DNA from: Ascidia mentula
Taxonomy: Eukaryota > Chordata > Ascidiacea > Phlebobranchia > Ascidiidae
Assembly (NCBI GenBank): GCA_947561715.1
Contig: OX387198.1
Coordinates: 434,001-498,000 of the forward strand
Length of the DNA: 64,000 bases
Direction: 5' to 3'
This document shows, piece by piece, positions 47,895 to 62,154 of the stretch; positions within the stretch are counted from its first letter, which is position 1, and each line of letters starts with the position of its first letter. Made by a program: the position numbers and the translations under genes. Under the pieces are notes generated by a model, which was not told where the DNA came from, did no database searches, and saw nothing but the letters and a program-made list of their open reading frames with translations.

Positions 47895-50800
47895 TTACGA
47901 GGCTACGGTGGTGGAGTAAGTGCTTGTGAGTCTTTGTGACTTGGATGGATCATCAGATGAATATCGGAGTTTGATCCTGTCGTAGGATCGACCGACCGCC
48001 TCCTTCACCTCGCTTGCCAGCACACAATAAACCAGCAGAAGTAGAAATCCCTGGAGACCGTTCAGGATTATGTTTATGTACATGAATACCACAGATGCTT
48101 CGTACGGTTGTACACCTGTTATAATAAAGAAACATGTTTGTAGGAAGTAGAAGGTTTGCAGCCTAGCTGGATCAGTCACTTTTCCCCGACATTACTAGGA
48201 AGTTGAATTAAATTTATAAACAGGTTCGGCTGTGATTAAAGAATAAAAAACCTGGACAGGTTTGGCTATTTTGCCAAAAAAAATTTACAAAAATCACTTT
48301 TTCATATTGGCCAGCAAAAGCAATTACGTAATCATGTGACGTCATAGAATGCCTATTGTGTGAAGCGAAATGAATTGGAATCGGAACAAAGAACTTACTT
48401 GTGAAGAATGCAAAGATAAGGGGAACCCCCAGAACGGGGAAGAGCATGAGGAAAACTTTCATGGCTGCTCCGATGTTTTCAACATTTCCATCTTTATCAC
48501 TTCCAGATGGTCTCAGTTCTTTGCTCTTTAGTTTGTGAACGAACCAGATGACGCGCGCTGCTATTATGACGTTTGCAAGGTATATGACGGCCATTGGAAT
48601 GAACACAGATGCGAGCAGAGCGTTGTAATCGTTTCCCACCCAGCAGCGAAGATATTCCCGGTACTGCTGTGATTGACTTTCGTCCATGTAACGTCCGGTG
48701 GGAAATCCGATCGCCGCCGAGAGACCCACGATAAGCAGGGGAATTCCCCAACCTAGGAGGAGCTTGCCAAGTGCGATTTTTCTGGGACTTTTTTTGTTCA
48801 TGGAAAGAATTCGGTCGGTGGTTTTGATGTAGAGAGTCAGCCCTTCCAGCAACATCCAAATTCCTGGGAAAGAAAGAGGGTAAAAAAAAATGATTAACAA
48901 CTGACGAGCAGTCGAAAGTTTGGTATTTTTTTTATGGTAAGAACAGTGCGGCGGCCCGTTCAATTTCATTCAAACTTGGGTCATTTTTCTGGCACATATG
49001 CAGAATTTGATGTAAACATCGTTGACATCAAGACTGCATTGGAAATGTTTCATTCCAAGATGGAATTTACTGAATGGAATTTAAAACTTATCATTTTTTA
49101 GCATCAGAGATTTTAAACCACAAACAAACCTTGGAAGATACATTTCAGGTGGAAATATCGGTAAAGCATGAGTATTATCACTCTAAATACGCCGTGACAA
49201 GCGACATCTCACCATTAGCAAGCAGGAAGTAGTGAGTCGCCAACGTCACAAACACACAAGCTTCCTTGCTCTCTAGCGCCCACTCGTTGACGATGTTGAG
49301 CACGTGGAAACACAACAGCGAGATTGAGAGGTTTATCTGCACAACGGTTCGATCGCTGCGAACTTTCTTCCGCACCGACGTCAACGTTGCTATGGTTACG
49401 ACGAGACAGAGCACGCTGATCGATTCCGTGATGTAGGAGATTAACTGTGGAAACACAAGAACTCAAGTTGAATGTCATTATTACATAATAATGGCATGAT
49501 AATTTAAACATTTTTTTTATTACAGTTATGTATCCACTACAACAACCCATGTGTCGAAGACAAGATGCAAAACAACTTGTTCAAATCATTCCACCCCATT
49601 GCATTCCCTGTCACGTGACGCCAGAAGCGGTACCAACGTTAGCTTTTTTTTGGGTTTTTACTGCATTTGTAAACATGGTGAATTGCTGTCCACGATGATA
49701 AAGAATCAGGCGAAACGTCGGTTAAACTAAAATCTACGTCAATTTTAATGCTAGACATGTGAATTGTTGGTAACTTGTGGTTGAAATCCCGAAGTTCGTG
49801 ATCCAGGCAACTACAGAGGTTACTAAATTCTGCCACTGAGAAGTTTTCACTTCAAGGTAAAATTTTTCAAAAATTGTTGATTTGTTTTTGCTGGAGAATC
49901 GATACCGGAATATAGTCAGATATAAACTTTATTGTGTAAAAAGTGTGGTAATATTTACATGTGCTGGGTTGTGACCAGTTAACATTTCAAACTGTTATTT
50001 TTTTTTAACGCTCTATCAGCTTGAACCGGAGATAAACCGTTGCCCACTGATTTTCACGTTAATCGAGTTTGTTTTTGCTGATTCAAAAGTTAATTACGGT
50101 TTATTGCGCGCATGTGTGACGTAACAATGAAAGGTATAGGTTGATCAAGTGTCGCCCAAAATAGTCAGATAATTATTAACATATAAATAAACGATTGAGT
50201 GAGGCAGTGGTAATTTAAACCCTTTGTCATTTGAAACCAGACACTTAATTACCTCAAAAAAACGAAAGATTAATTTATATGCACACTGGTAGTAAAATAT
50301 CTTGAACCGAAGTGAACTTTGGTGAAACTAAAATTTGAGCCTTTTGGGATTGTTGGGTTGTAATTAAGGTTGTGTGTTTACTGGAATGAAGGGACTGGTG
50401 TAAAAAAACACCACTGGGAAGGTGTCAAGGAAAGGATCAAGTGCTGCGATGGTGCTTGGGGACAGGGGGGGTTTCTCAGTAAAGCCCTTGACGTTATTTC
50501 CTTTGCTATTAATCACAATGGCAAGGCAGGCTTCTAAAACTTGGCTGTGGCGTTGTTCAGGCGATTTGCAACCAACCAACTTTTAAATGATTTTACCGAA
50601 CATTAAACTTTCGTTTGCCTTAATTTTTGCAAACAATTCGTTCTAATTTGTCACAGAAAATAAGCCAGTATACCGACACTACTTAAAAGTAGGCAAAACT
50701 ATTCTTATTAAAGGTTAACATTGTAATACAAACGAACTGAGAAGTTAATAAAAATGTGTTTCTAAGTCTATGTGATTTTTGGCCAACTTACCTTAACCGC

Positions 50801-53800
50801 GGAAGGAATGTTGTAAGTTTGAACTGACAACAATACAGCGAATAAAGTTGTGTGATCGCAGTGACAAGACACACTTGAAACATTTCCTCCAATCAAACTG
50901 CATCCGTTGGTCGAAAACTTCGTGGTTGTGACATTGAAGAAACCGCACAATGTTTCCACTTTGTTGATTCTGGTGACCCCGAATTGACCGTTTTGCTTGC
51001 TGTTGTTGGACACAGTTGCTTGCACGAAGGATTTTGCCTCGGCGGCAGCGTTCTGTAGTTTTATTGTGTAGGAAAGTTTTCCATTTACAATTTTCCCTGT
51101 AATCAAATCTACTATTGTGACACTGAGAGTGGGGGCGCCAGGGAATGGAGCTGTGTTGGTAATGAGAGAATTGAAGTAGTTCCGCACTGGTGGATTCTGT
51201 ACGTTTGTCGGCAGACTGAATTGAGTCGCGACGACAGCAACCATTGCTTGGTCTTTTGCTCCAACTTGTGTCAATCCACTGAAATAAGTGCTGGAAAGAG
51301 TCGCTTGTGCCGGACTTGTGACGTTTTTAATGATGATTGTTTCGTTTTTGACTTGTGTCAAGTTTAGATAGGAGATTTCCACTGCGTTGGACGTGTTGAC
51401 AATTTCCTTCAACTTCTGGTCTGTGATTGGTTTAATGGTGGTCACCTGATTGTTTGGTGGCACGGTTGGTTTAAAGGCTGTTATTGGTTGACTTGTTGGG
51501 GTTATCGTGGTCGCTGTACGGTTTCCATTAGGGCTTGACGTCACGGCAGAAGTGGATGGAGATGAGGGAGTCGTCGTGGGTAGTGTCGTCATGGATGACG
51601 TGGTTATGGGTGGTGTCGTCATGGATTGTGTTGTCAGCGGTGTTGTTGTGACTGCAATGGTTATTGGGGTTGTAACCGTAAAATCTGTGGATATGAAAAT
51701 ATTGTGTTACGGATTGTAGAAAGTTGCGACACTTCCTAGAATACGTTACAATACCGAACATAAGGTGTATTTGGAGAAAAGGGGTTTTGAATCTTGATTT
51801 TCGTTTATCACCAGCGTGCTTTGTCTGGCAGCCTCTGTTATTGCGTCATAATACGTTTTGAACTCGCTCCCCCACTAGAATAATAAAACTACTTTTTTCT
51901 GGCCAATAATGTTATTGGAAAATACAATCAACACTTTCGAATGTCTGGTTCCTTGAATCCTAAATATTTTTAACAAACCAACTACAATACTGGTGCTTTA
52001 ATAAATGAAAAAGGGCAAGAACGTTACGTAAATCTCATTTTTTTGGATTAGATATGCTATAATTATTTTTGTAAACAACTTACTGCAGTAAAATGATAGA
52101 TTGAGGCAAGTGGTTGGTCCTTGGAATAATAGATTTGCGGCATATGGTTTACCTGGGAAACCTGTAATAATGAACACAATTAAACTTCATGTAAGAAATC
52201 GACAAATAAAAGCATGAGTTTTACTTGATTGAAAGTATGTTTTTGTCACATGATGCATAAATTAAGGAATTGTGGGTAAAATAATATTTGTTATTCTGTT
52301 TAAACATAATAGATTCTGAATAAAGTCTATAAAATTGTGTTAAGCAAAATATTTAAAACTGGTGAATGGTACGAAGTTTGAATATAACTGATAAATGTTA
52401 ATTTATCTGAAAACATGTATAATGCCTTACGTCTACAACTTAAAATTAAATCAAATTCTGCCAGTAAAGCAGCCTTTTTTTGCTTGCTTGTAAGTTTCCC
52501 ATGGTCAACGTCAATCAAATACAATCCTTCTTACACTTTTCATATCCTTGTATGGAAATCGTATATAGTGGAACTGGGAAGCTAGGGGTTGATCCTGCAA
52601 CGATTAAAGTGAATGCAACATTTCACCGATTCTATAATAAATTCTTTTATAATACTTGAGGTCTCTGCGTTTTGAATAGGCCTACTCAGATATGGATATT
52701 TTTGGCGAAATGCCAATTTTTCTAATTCAGTGCTGACGAGATTAACATCTTCAACATTCGGGAGCCAATGGTTAACTGACACGTGCCTGATTATTGCAAT
52801 AATTAATGCAGCTAAACCTTCTGGCAAAATTTAACGTTTGCCGTATACAATGATACTTTATGTAAGGTTAACTTCAAATTTTATAATCTCACATCCGGAT
52901 AGTGATGTAACAATACAGCACAATGACGTAACAACCTTTAAACTAGGTAATAGGGAGCATAACTGTCGTGCACAATATCGTTCAGCACTCATTTAAATGG
53001 GCCACATTCATTGGTTCTTTGTATATAACAGCTTGGAAAGATTTACTGTAACCTATCCTAGCCACATAATGTGCTTGGTAGCTTGGCAGTTTAAACCTTC
53101 AATAGTATTGATACCATAATGCTAACAGCAAATATCATGTAATGGGTTCTGTATGCATTGTAAAAGGTACATTGATTTGTGCCCTTGTATTTCCCAACAT
53201 ACTATTGGTGTAAGGAATGTACAACCATGCGGTACACATTTTGTTATTCAGTCGTGTTAGCTGGTAAAGATGGAAAATTATTATTGAATAATTCGTATTT
53301 GCATTATGTGAGTTACAGACATTTTCACTCTTACTATTGCTTACTAAACTCGTGTGTGAGAGTTGAGGAACAGAGATATGAAATATTTTAACTCTAATTG
53401 TTCTTACCTCCGGTCAAGAACTGCATCAATACGTTGACAGGAGAATGAAGGTTGTCATTGATGGAAGTCATACAACATCCAATGCCAGTGCAGTTATGTT
53501 CTACATTAACAGTTGAATTTTATCGTGAAAATTCTGATCAAAGTTTCAATAAATAATTTACCTGTTATAATTAGGCGGTTTATGTTGGCGCCACCCCCTG
53601 CAATGAAAAGACAACGTTTATAGTTTATATAAACTCATCTCATCCAAGACCAGACAGCGTGCCATGGATTAACAAGAATCAATTTTAATCATTTTAGTCG
53701 ACATGCAAATAATGTTGTTGGATATGGTGACATCACTTGACAACCTTGCAATGCATCGATTGTGGATTTTAATTTGGACGTCGTGCAACAATTAAAAGAG

Positions 53801-54923
53801 GGAATTCGAGTTTTTCAAAAAGTATGGCACATAACAAGAAAAGACATCCTTCTGTAAACGTTGTGAGCATGGAAACAAATCGTCCGGATAGATTTATAAT
53901 TGGTCGCAAATACCGAACTTTCCAAACGCGTCGCACGCGATAATGCTTGGGAAAGAATGAGAGTTCCGAGATCTTCTAACATAGAACAACGGAAGTACAA
54001 CCGCAATGAAGTTTGTAATCGCCTTGTTTTAACGCAGCAGAACGTAAACTATTATTGTTAAAAAGTTAGAAGCGCACCACAGTAACCTTGAAACAAATTC
54101 AAACGTCAACAATTTATCATAAACAAAAAGGGATCTACTTACACGTCCCACCAGATCCATCGTAAACTTTTTGTGATTCGTTCCGAGGAGCGAAAACTGA
54201 AAGGAAAGGAATTTTTTAACCGAATTTTCCAAACATTCTTACCGTGTGAAACTGCTAAATATTCATACAACTATGTAGGTGATTTATAATTAAATACGTT
54301 GGTGTAACATTTTGCTCATGTTTTGCCGCGTTTGATCATTTGGAGATTAATGTAACGCATTATTGTATATACTGTATTTTTCTATTGCTGTCTACAATAA
54401 TTCCGGATTCATTTTTATATCTTAAAGAACCGCCACATTAACACGCTTATTACACTTGATCTGGTCACACAACAAAATGAACCCATAGTTTCGGATTCTT
54501 TTTCTCGCAAACTCGAAACACGTGTCTTTCTTCATTCAAATATTCCCCAACAATAATATTTTTTCTTACCGCAGGGAAATGTCGTTCCATTGGTGTAGTT
54601 GCAAAGGAGGACGACGCAATCTCTCGGTCCAAGACCTGAAACACAACAGCATTCTATTTTAACCCAATAAATATAAATAATGCCACCTTGTTTGAAAATA
54701 CTTGATAAAAAATGCGAAGAAGGATTTAGTTTCGGTTTCAAGAAAACTTCGACACAAATTTAAACCGCCTTAATTTTTAAACGAACTTACCACAGTAATC
54801 CGACGGATCGAGGGTTAAAACTCCACCAAATAATGAACAGATTAAAACCAAAGCAGTGATGTAACGAACCAGCACTACGTCACGAATTTTGTGAAGCAGA
54901 ACACAGCGATTTAGCATTTTCAT
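47895..54923 (-). CDS. Adhesion GPCR type B, full-length gene (776 aa, 11 exons)
   Basis: Exons from the start: 54791-54923, 54570-54635, 54143-54196, 53562-53597, 53408-53500, 52535-52594, 52084-52161, 50792-51684, 49213-49444, 48399-48863, 47895-48115. They total 2331 nt with stop and phases agree. The signal exon differs from A2 by about two residues. Residues 174-225 form a Thr/Ser/Pro-rich stalk without a regular repeat. The GPS is CHCDHTTLFAVLL (about 435-460). The 7TM domain (472-725) includes SYITESISVLCLVVTIATL, WMLLEGLTLYIKTTDRIL and NIILNGLQGFLLLLVYC. The tail is short (STYSTTVAS end), without the Lys/His repeats of type A. No transposons are seen in its introns. It is the intact parent form of the four B fragments. 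The ligand is unknown. Confidence 0.88.
49460..50791. other. B gene intron 8
   Basis: 1.35-kb intron between the GPS exon and the TM1 exon. It contains two somewhat GC-richer stretches with short minus-strand frames (49639-49836 and 50364-50579) that may be old repeat fragments. No splice or domain evidence supports them as exons. Confidence 0.4.
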
Positions 54924-57265
54924 TCTCAAGTGGGAAAACATATTTGCGGCAACCTGCAGAAAAACCTGTGTATTTAATAAAGTGTAATTATAATATTAAG
55001 ATTGTCGGCTTTAACAGATTGAACTACACAAGTATTTCTCCTTCACCACGTTGCATTTCCATGGTGCAAATCACCACATCATTACATAAATTATTCGCTT
55101 CGTACGAATTATATTTCTGTAACAAACTGCCTTCCCAGCCATTGCGCGAATCACGAATGAATCGTCATATTACGTTGATAAATTTGTCCACATAAAAAAA
55201 AGTCAACATTATAAATCTCTCTAAAAAGATCAACGTTTTTTGGGTGCGTCATTGTAACGTTTAAGGATATTATGGATGAGCGCGTCACCAGTTTATAAAA
55301 GTTTGAAACCACAGATCTAAGCAATGAGCAGGTGCTGTACGGCGTAAATATCAACACTCCTGCACCTCTTGCTGTACGGCGACTAACCTCAGGCTTGAAA
55401 CTGATCTGCAGTCGCAATTCACTGCGTATTCATTCATTAGCTTGCGTAAAATCGTGTGGCTTCAGTCTCGTTGCGTTGAAAATGTAGCTGGAATGTTGAT
55501 GACGTGAAAGGAACATCGCGCGTGTTTTCGGTATTTCTACACTTACATCCGCTCCTATTACCTCGCATTGTTATATTTTCGAATCGCGTTTTCGTGTTTT
55601 CTAAATGTCTCCATTGTTACGTCACTTGAATCTGACGGAAGCGCTCTCATTGACATTTCGTCTCATCGCAGTTGGAAACAAAGCGACCATATTTGATTGC
55701 AGTTCAATCTATTACACGAGTAACCGCCGCTGTGAACCGCTATGACTTGTCACTACCTTTCTGCACATTCTGTACATTACAAAGGTAAATGTATTGCACA
55801 AATGTACAGAAACTAACGGAAAGTCGTCGGTAAACAGTGAACACTTTACAGAGCTGCAAAAAATAACATGCGACATAAAGTTGACAGAATCAAATTAAAA
55901 GGAACAATATCTTCGAACGCTGTACAGGATAACGTATCAATCCGCATTGCTGTAAATGATCACAACATTATTAATACACACAAACATCATAAACATTTAA
56001 TTTTGAGTTGATCAATGAGATCCAAACAGAATCAGAAACTTCGGAATTCTCCAAGATTTCATACAGCCCCAAGTATCCGTGAAAGTGATACAACTGAATT
56101 ATCCAAAAATTTACGAATTTTAATTAAAGATAAGTTTGATATTTTGCGATGTGTTATTGAGTGTGAAATCAAGAAAACCTCCAGATCGGACATCCACAAT
56201 GCACATGGTTTTACAAAGAGCTGATAAAAATGGCGGGAAGCAAAAATGTTGCGCTCAAAAGTAAAAGAAAGTACATTTTCACTTCGCTTCGTGCGCAAAC
56301 AACTCGTAGGTACGAGTATAAGTGCTGTTACAAACTTGTTTGTTTACAGAAATCAAAGTGAGTTTGCTGCAAATAAATTCTGCTCTTCACATAAGTGAAA
56401 AATGTTGCACTGGAAGAAGTCTGTGCAAACGACATAAGGTTAAAATCACCGCATTTACTGGAAACGCGTTTCGTTTGTTTCATATTCTTAACACAGTTAT
56501 TTCATATAGTGACGTGACCAAGAGCAATATCAGAGAAAATAATGCAGAAGCGCGATTACATCTGGTAGCGTGAATTGTGACGCACGCACTGTCGCATGAC
56601 GTCATAATTACTGTTTAGAATAGACTGAAAACGCGTTTATTACGTCATATGTACAACAATAAGAGTTACAGAGACACACGTGGGCAAACGTCAGATCTGT
56701 GCCTTTACGAATTCTGCAACATTATGGAAATATTACGACATGGAATGATTTGAACCAACGGAATATTATTTTATTTCAATTAATCTGTTCTTCTGACACA
56801 ATTAAACGTATACTTTACCAATGTTAAGCCGGCTATTCGTCTTCATTAAATTAATGGATCAGATTTGGTTGTGAAAATAGGAATAATTACGAAAAACAGA
56901 CACAATTTGCTTGACCATGTGTGCTGTGGTTTGTCTCCAGGTAATAAGCGTTGCTCGCATTTCGCATTGACAATAATTTACCATCGAAACATTTGCAAAT
57001 TAATTTAACATCGGTTGTATAGACTTTTGTCCCAATAAGGGTTGGGATTATTTGACGATAACACTGGAAAGTGCGTATTTCTACAAAAATAAATGCATGT
57101 TTTTAAACCGAGGCTCGACATTTTGTTGCGGTAAGTGCTAAAATGTGGAAAAGAAAAATTAAAATCCTATCACAATTAACACAAAACAATTCTGCCCTGA
57201 ATTTTCAAACGATTTTTTTCTGACGGGGATTGGATGTTGATTTTCCCGCCAACTCGTGCCGGTAT
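54924..57265. other. Upstream module U, copy 5 (upstream of type B)
   Basis: The same module that precedes the A genes also precedes the B gene. It includes the conserved block at 56568-56698. Short frames such as 56015-56224 are not conserved across copies. Confidence 0.55.
56568..56698. promoter_or_regulatory. Conserved CRE-bearing block, copy 5
   Basis: About 1.65 kb upstream of the B start codon, with TGACGTCA and TTACGTCATATG intact. Its presence upstream of both receptor types suggests shared control. Confidence 0.4.
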
Positions 57266-57912
57266 TTACGAGGCTACGGTGGTGGAGTAAGTGCTTGTGA
57301 GTCTTTGTGACTTGGATGGATCATCAGATGAATATCGGAGTTTGATCCTGTCGTAGGATCGGCCGACCGCCTCCTTCACCTCGCTTGCCAACACACAATA
57401 AACCAAGAGAAGGAAGAACCCCTGGAGACCGTTCAGGATGACGTTTATGTACATGAATACCACAGATGCTTCGTACGGTTGAACACCTGTTGTAATAAAG
57501 AAACATGTTTGTAGGAAGTATAGAAGGTTTGCGGCCTAGCTGGATCAGTCACTTTTCCCCGACATTACTAAGAAGTTGAATTAAATTTATAAACAGGTTC
57601 GGCTGTGATTAAAGAACAAAAAACTGGATCTATTTGAAAGCCAAAGACCCCTCCACCATCTGAGCTGTCCACAGATCGTTTTGTGGAATTTAACATATAG
57701 TTATACAGACTTGGCTGTTTTGCCAAAAGAAAATTCACAAAAATCACTAATTGATGTTGGCCAGCATAAGCAATTACGTAAACGTGTGGCGTCATAGAAT
57801 GTCCATTGTGTGAAGCGAAATGAATTGGAATCGGAACAAAGAACTTACTTGTGAAGAATGCAAAGATGAGGGGAACACCCAGAATAGGGAACAACATGAG
57901 GAAAACTTTCAT
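57266..57912 (-). pseudogene. Adhesion GPCR type B 3' fragment (Bfrag4)
   Basis: Exon 11 (57266-57486) is intact and 64 bp of exon 10 remain (57849-57912). It has the same truncation point as Bfrag1, where receptor sequence gives way to transporter intron sequence. The intron is shortened relative to Bfrag1 near 57651. Confidence 0.86.
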
Positions 57913-58196
57913 AAAAAAAACAAATGCACACAAAACAATAAAGTGGAAAGGACAACAATCAAACCGTAAGGGTTATCCAGTCAAATATTATAACGCTGCA
58001 TCACTATCACGTCTTATAGATTTGGCAGCGAAACAATCGTAATATGAAATACTGTTATGTGGTTTGTATTGACCAAGTAACTTATTAAAAACTCTAAGAT
58101 CCAAATCACACTGTATGTTTCTGAGTATAAATAGACTGGCCCATATTGTTATTAACACTGTCATGTTAAAATAAGTATATGTTGTTGTTCATGCAG

Positions 58197-60174
58197 ATTC
58201 TGGTTGTGTTTTACGGTTGCGCGTGCCTCGCTGTGGTCGGTCTCGTGGCACACCTGGGAGATATTCTTATTGCAGCACTGAGTGTTAATGGGGTCATTAT
58301 GGGACCAAGCCTGGGGCTTTTTACGATGGGTTGGGGATTTCCCTGGGTTAACTCAGTGGTACGTATTGTGAGTTTTTCGTGCAAACACTGTAATGCAAAA
58401 ATAAACATTGCTCTAACGTGGTTTTGTTACAACGCAATAGTTTCATGTACACGTAACACTTGCAGTAACTTGACGTCGATGAAATGAAGATAATATTTAC
58501 AACCGAGTACCAGATTTTACTACAAACATCAAATCTTAGTCTCATGTGGTTGTCAATTCCTGCCCTAACATTTAAGATTTTCCCAACCTATACTTCAACC
58601 AAATATACCATACTGTATTAATACGTTGGATAAAAATCCATTTGTCCGGTATTGTCGATTCATAGACAAATTCACAAACAACTCTGCTGCTCTTAAATAA
58701 GCAGACGGATACAAACAGTGCCGTTGCGCTATAACATTTAGTTACATTCAAATTAAATTCCTTTGAAACTTCTTCATTCCATTGCCAGGGTGCAATAAGT
58801 GGAGTGGTTGCGGGAATTGCTGCCACAACCACGTGTGTGATCGGGAAACCACTTTATCCGATCCCAAACGACTACACAAGGAAGTTGGATCTGCAAATAT
58901 CTGGTTGTGTGTTGGACGATATGAACACGACGTATGCCAACATAAGTGGTTTGTATAAACTTGTGTTCCCCTGTCTCTCCAGGTTGTACGCGAGAACCAA
59001 TGACGAACTGTTTGGTGCAGACAACTTTTCCTCTCTATTAAAAAATTACCAAACATTTACAAATTCTTAAATAACTTGTTGCCGATTTTACCAGGCTTAA
59101 TATTTAGTCAAATTTAAACCCTTCTCTGCACCAGAACAACTTTAAAATTAACACTCTCGTATATTTCCAATTCCAATTTCACAATGTTGTATCTGGGACG
59201 CAAAAAAAATAGTCAAAAATCTATAATTCATTGCCATAATTTCTTGCAAGAAATGGGTGCTTCGTAGCAAGTATGCAGAACGCCTATAATTTAGGTCTGG
59301 AACCATAGGCAACTAGACTGCAGGTCGGGCAACCTTTATTGACTAATTGCGCATCTATCACGGGGACAAATGCCAGAGTGGCAACAAGCGACCCTGATAG
59401 CATGAACAAATCAATATCATATAAACACGCACATATACGAACTACTAGCATGAACTTTTTGGGCCTTTTAAAGAGTTGTTTTTAATTTTCCAATAATTAC
59501 ATTTTTATCACTTACATTGCTTTTGTAGTTTTGAACGGAACCACAGACGACCACAACCGACCACTAATAGCCGAAGTGTTTTCCCTGTCGTATGCATATT
59601 ATCCATGTCTGGGGTTCCTTGTGGCTGTTCTGGTTGGAAATTTCGTCTCATTTTTGACAGGTTGGGACGAAAACCTCATTTGTTTACCAGGACTGTACTT
59701 TACGATTACAAACGATGTTTATTTTAATATGCACCAAACTGGATACAACCAAACTAAACCACCGCGGCTATATTACAAGACAGCTCAACTATTCCCAGAT
59801 GCTGTAGCTTTCAATGCCCTGTTTGTAATGGAAATCACTACTACACCAGGTCACAAAGTTATTGCCTTGCCTGGATTTCTATGTTACATAGGTTTATATG
59901 TGGATCAAGTTTGGCGAAAACTTTGTGACCCGGTGTAATAGTATCTACCGTTCGTAATCACCACTTTGTATTTTCAAGTGAAAACCCAATAACACATGGT
60001 TTCAGCTAACGATAGAAACTGTCAGTCGATTACAAACAATCAAACCATAAGAAACGTAGCTTATATCGTGTTTTTGTTGCAGGATTTCAAACACCAAGTG
60101 AATTGCCACCAGGTGTCACTATTGCGTTCTTTGATCATTCGTTATTTCGATGGTTGCCAGAAAAGGTATTATGA
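58197..60174 (+). pseudogene. SLC5-family symporter 3' fragment (S4)
   Basis: Exons b 58197-58358, c 58789-58948, d 59529-59660, e 60083-60174, all open with matching phases. Exons a0 and a are missing, as in S1. Sequence just before exon b differs from the other copies (about 90 bp, 58105-58196), yet a usable acceptor (ATGCAG) is present. The exon b donor is GTACGT. Reading through exon d gives an open frame to 59938. AATAAA is at 60352-60357. Confidence 0.77.
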
Positions 60175-62154
60175 TGTAACAATTGTAAAAATCCATTCAC
60201 AGTGTCACGTGACAGGTGCGTCACTTCCTTCGTTTCGGGATCGATTACTCACGTGACCGACGAAAGAGCGAATGCAAAGTTCGGAAGTCGAAATTGGATG
60301 ATTACGTCACAACTGTAATTGTTGACGAAGAGTCGAAGTCAGTTTTAGAAGAATAAAAAACTACTTTACAATACTGGTCTCCCGAATTCCCAACACTACA
60401 AAATAAGTCTGCTTCGGCAAAATAACTTTTAAAATGTAAATTATCGATATGCGACGTTTATAATTACGCACTTCCGTTGTTAAACTCGTGTTTGTTCCTA
60501 TGTAGAAAGGGGTAGCGTCAATAACCAATACAGAAACAGGAATTGACGTCAAAATGTTTTTGTTTAAATTTTAACACGACATAATGAGAATTTAAAACAC
60601 TTAATGTGGAAATGTACACTTTGGGCGTGTCTAATATTACTGAATAATATCGGACGGAATTTAATCAGCTGACATAGACATTGTAGCATCATTTGCATAC
60701 AAAATAATGCGTTTAAATTCCAACACCACCAAATAATTGGAAAAACGTAGCGGAAACCTAATGTCCAGGCAACTAACAAACTAACGCAACATCAACTAAC
60801 TGTTGTTACAGGTGCAGCAAATACGTCACATTCCCGAATTATTACGTCATGTTACATGGTATAGTGGCTCTATTGTGTTAACAGCTGTCAGATAAACGTT
60901 GGTTTGAAGCAGGACCTTTGGGCCTGAAAGGCCCCCAGTGCGCTTTGCGTTGCGTCCAATTAAGGTGCCTAAATGTCGGTAGAAAGGCAATGGTGACGTA
61001 AGTGATTTTGCTGGGGCTATATAGCTTAACTACAGACAATGTCCTTAAAATTTAGGCCTAATTTGGAAACACTGACACTCGCCTTCAATGATTTCAGATG
61101 TGGAAAATAGGGTTTTTAACTGTGCAAATATTTGTTATAAATCCTCAATTCCATAGTCTTAAAACAGCTCAACTGGCCACACACTTTCTATGAACTTTAA
61201 ATACGGTATTCCGAATTCCGTACAACCACATTTATTGCCAAAAAGTTAAACCAATAAACTAGCAGAGGAAACAATTGCATGGAAACTTATTTGAAATGGA
61301 TTAGTTACGGAGAAGTTAATACGACAAATAAAATTATCGATATCACTTTTCATTAAAAAGTCATTCTTCGACAACACAGAAGGGAAATGTTGAAAATAGT
61401 TGGTACACAAAATAAAGTACAGTATTTCAACGTATCAACTGCACAGTTTGACTTATGACATTTCATTGGCAGTTTGTAAATTTAATGATATTTAAGCATT
61501 AAGTGTGCAACTTCATTGATTTTTATGCATATTTTAATCTATAAAACACATAGTCTAATCATCAGAAGGCAGCTAAAATACACCAAGATGTTCAATTGCA
61601 CAGTCAGTTACCTACATAACACAAGCATTTCAAATAAAAAGTATTGAACTTGGGAACACTTAAAAATACTTTGGATCACAACATATTTTTTTGTTGAAAC
61701 AAACACTTGGGAAGGGAAACACTAAAAGCGCTTTCTCAATCAATACAACATCACACTTTTTACAAACAAAGATTTCATATCTGACAAGAAACCGGTCCAA
61801 TGTGGTTTCTTGCCAAACGTTAGGCAGACCAACAGAAGATGATAACATGTGTTTTCTTCACAGGGTTCAAGGTGTTGTTTGTGGTGTAAGTAAGTAGGTG
61901 AATGTGAAGTTAGAAATATACACAATTATCGAAAGCCCAAGTTGGTGGCACAGGCTGTCAAAACAGCCTTCTGTGAATGTTGGGTAAGCTTATGTATGCC
62001 ATGTTATGTAGGCTTATGTTAAAGTCAGTTGTTCTTATCATGATTTGCAGGTTCAAGCTAAACAGAAGATAAAGCATTGGAAAAATTGTTGTATGGAACT
62101 ACAAACAAACAGAATATTAGAAAGTCTTTGCTTTAAGAACAAAACTTCAAAAAA
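60175..62154. other. Convergent intergenic region between S4 and A4
   Basis: Equivalent to 5722-7859. Near 60900 about 30 bp present in other copies are missing, and a small insertion with the hairpin GGGCCTGAAAGGCCC is present at 60919-60933. A 3'-flank deletion near 61685 removes part of the 7220-7390 equivalent. No gene is supported. Confidence 0.45.
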
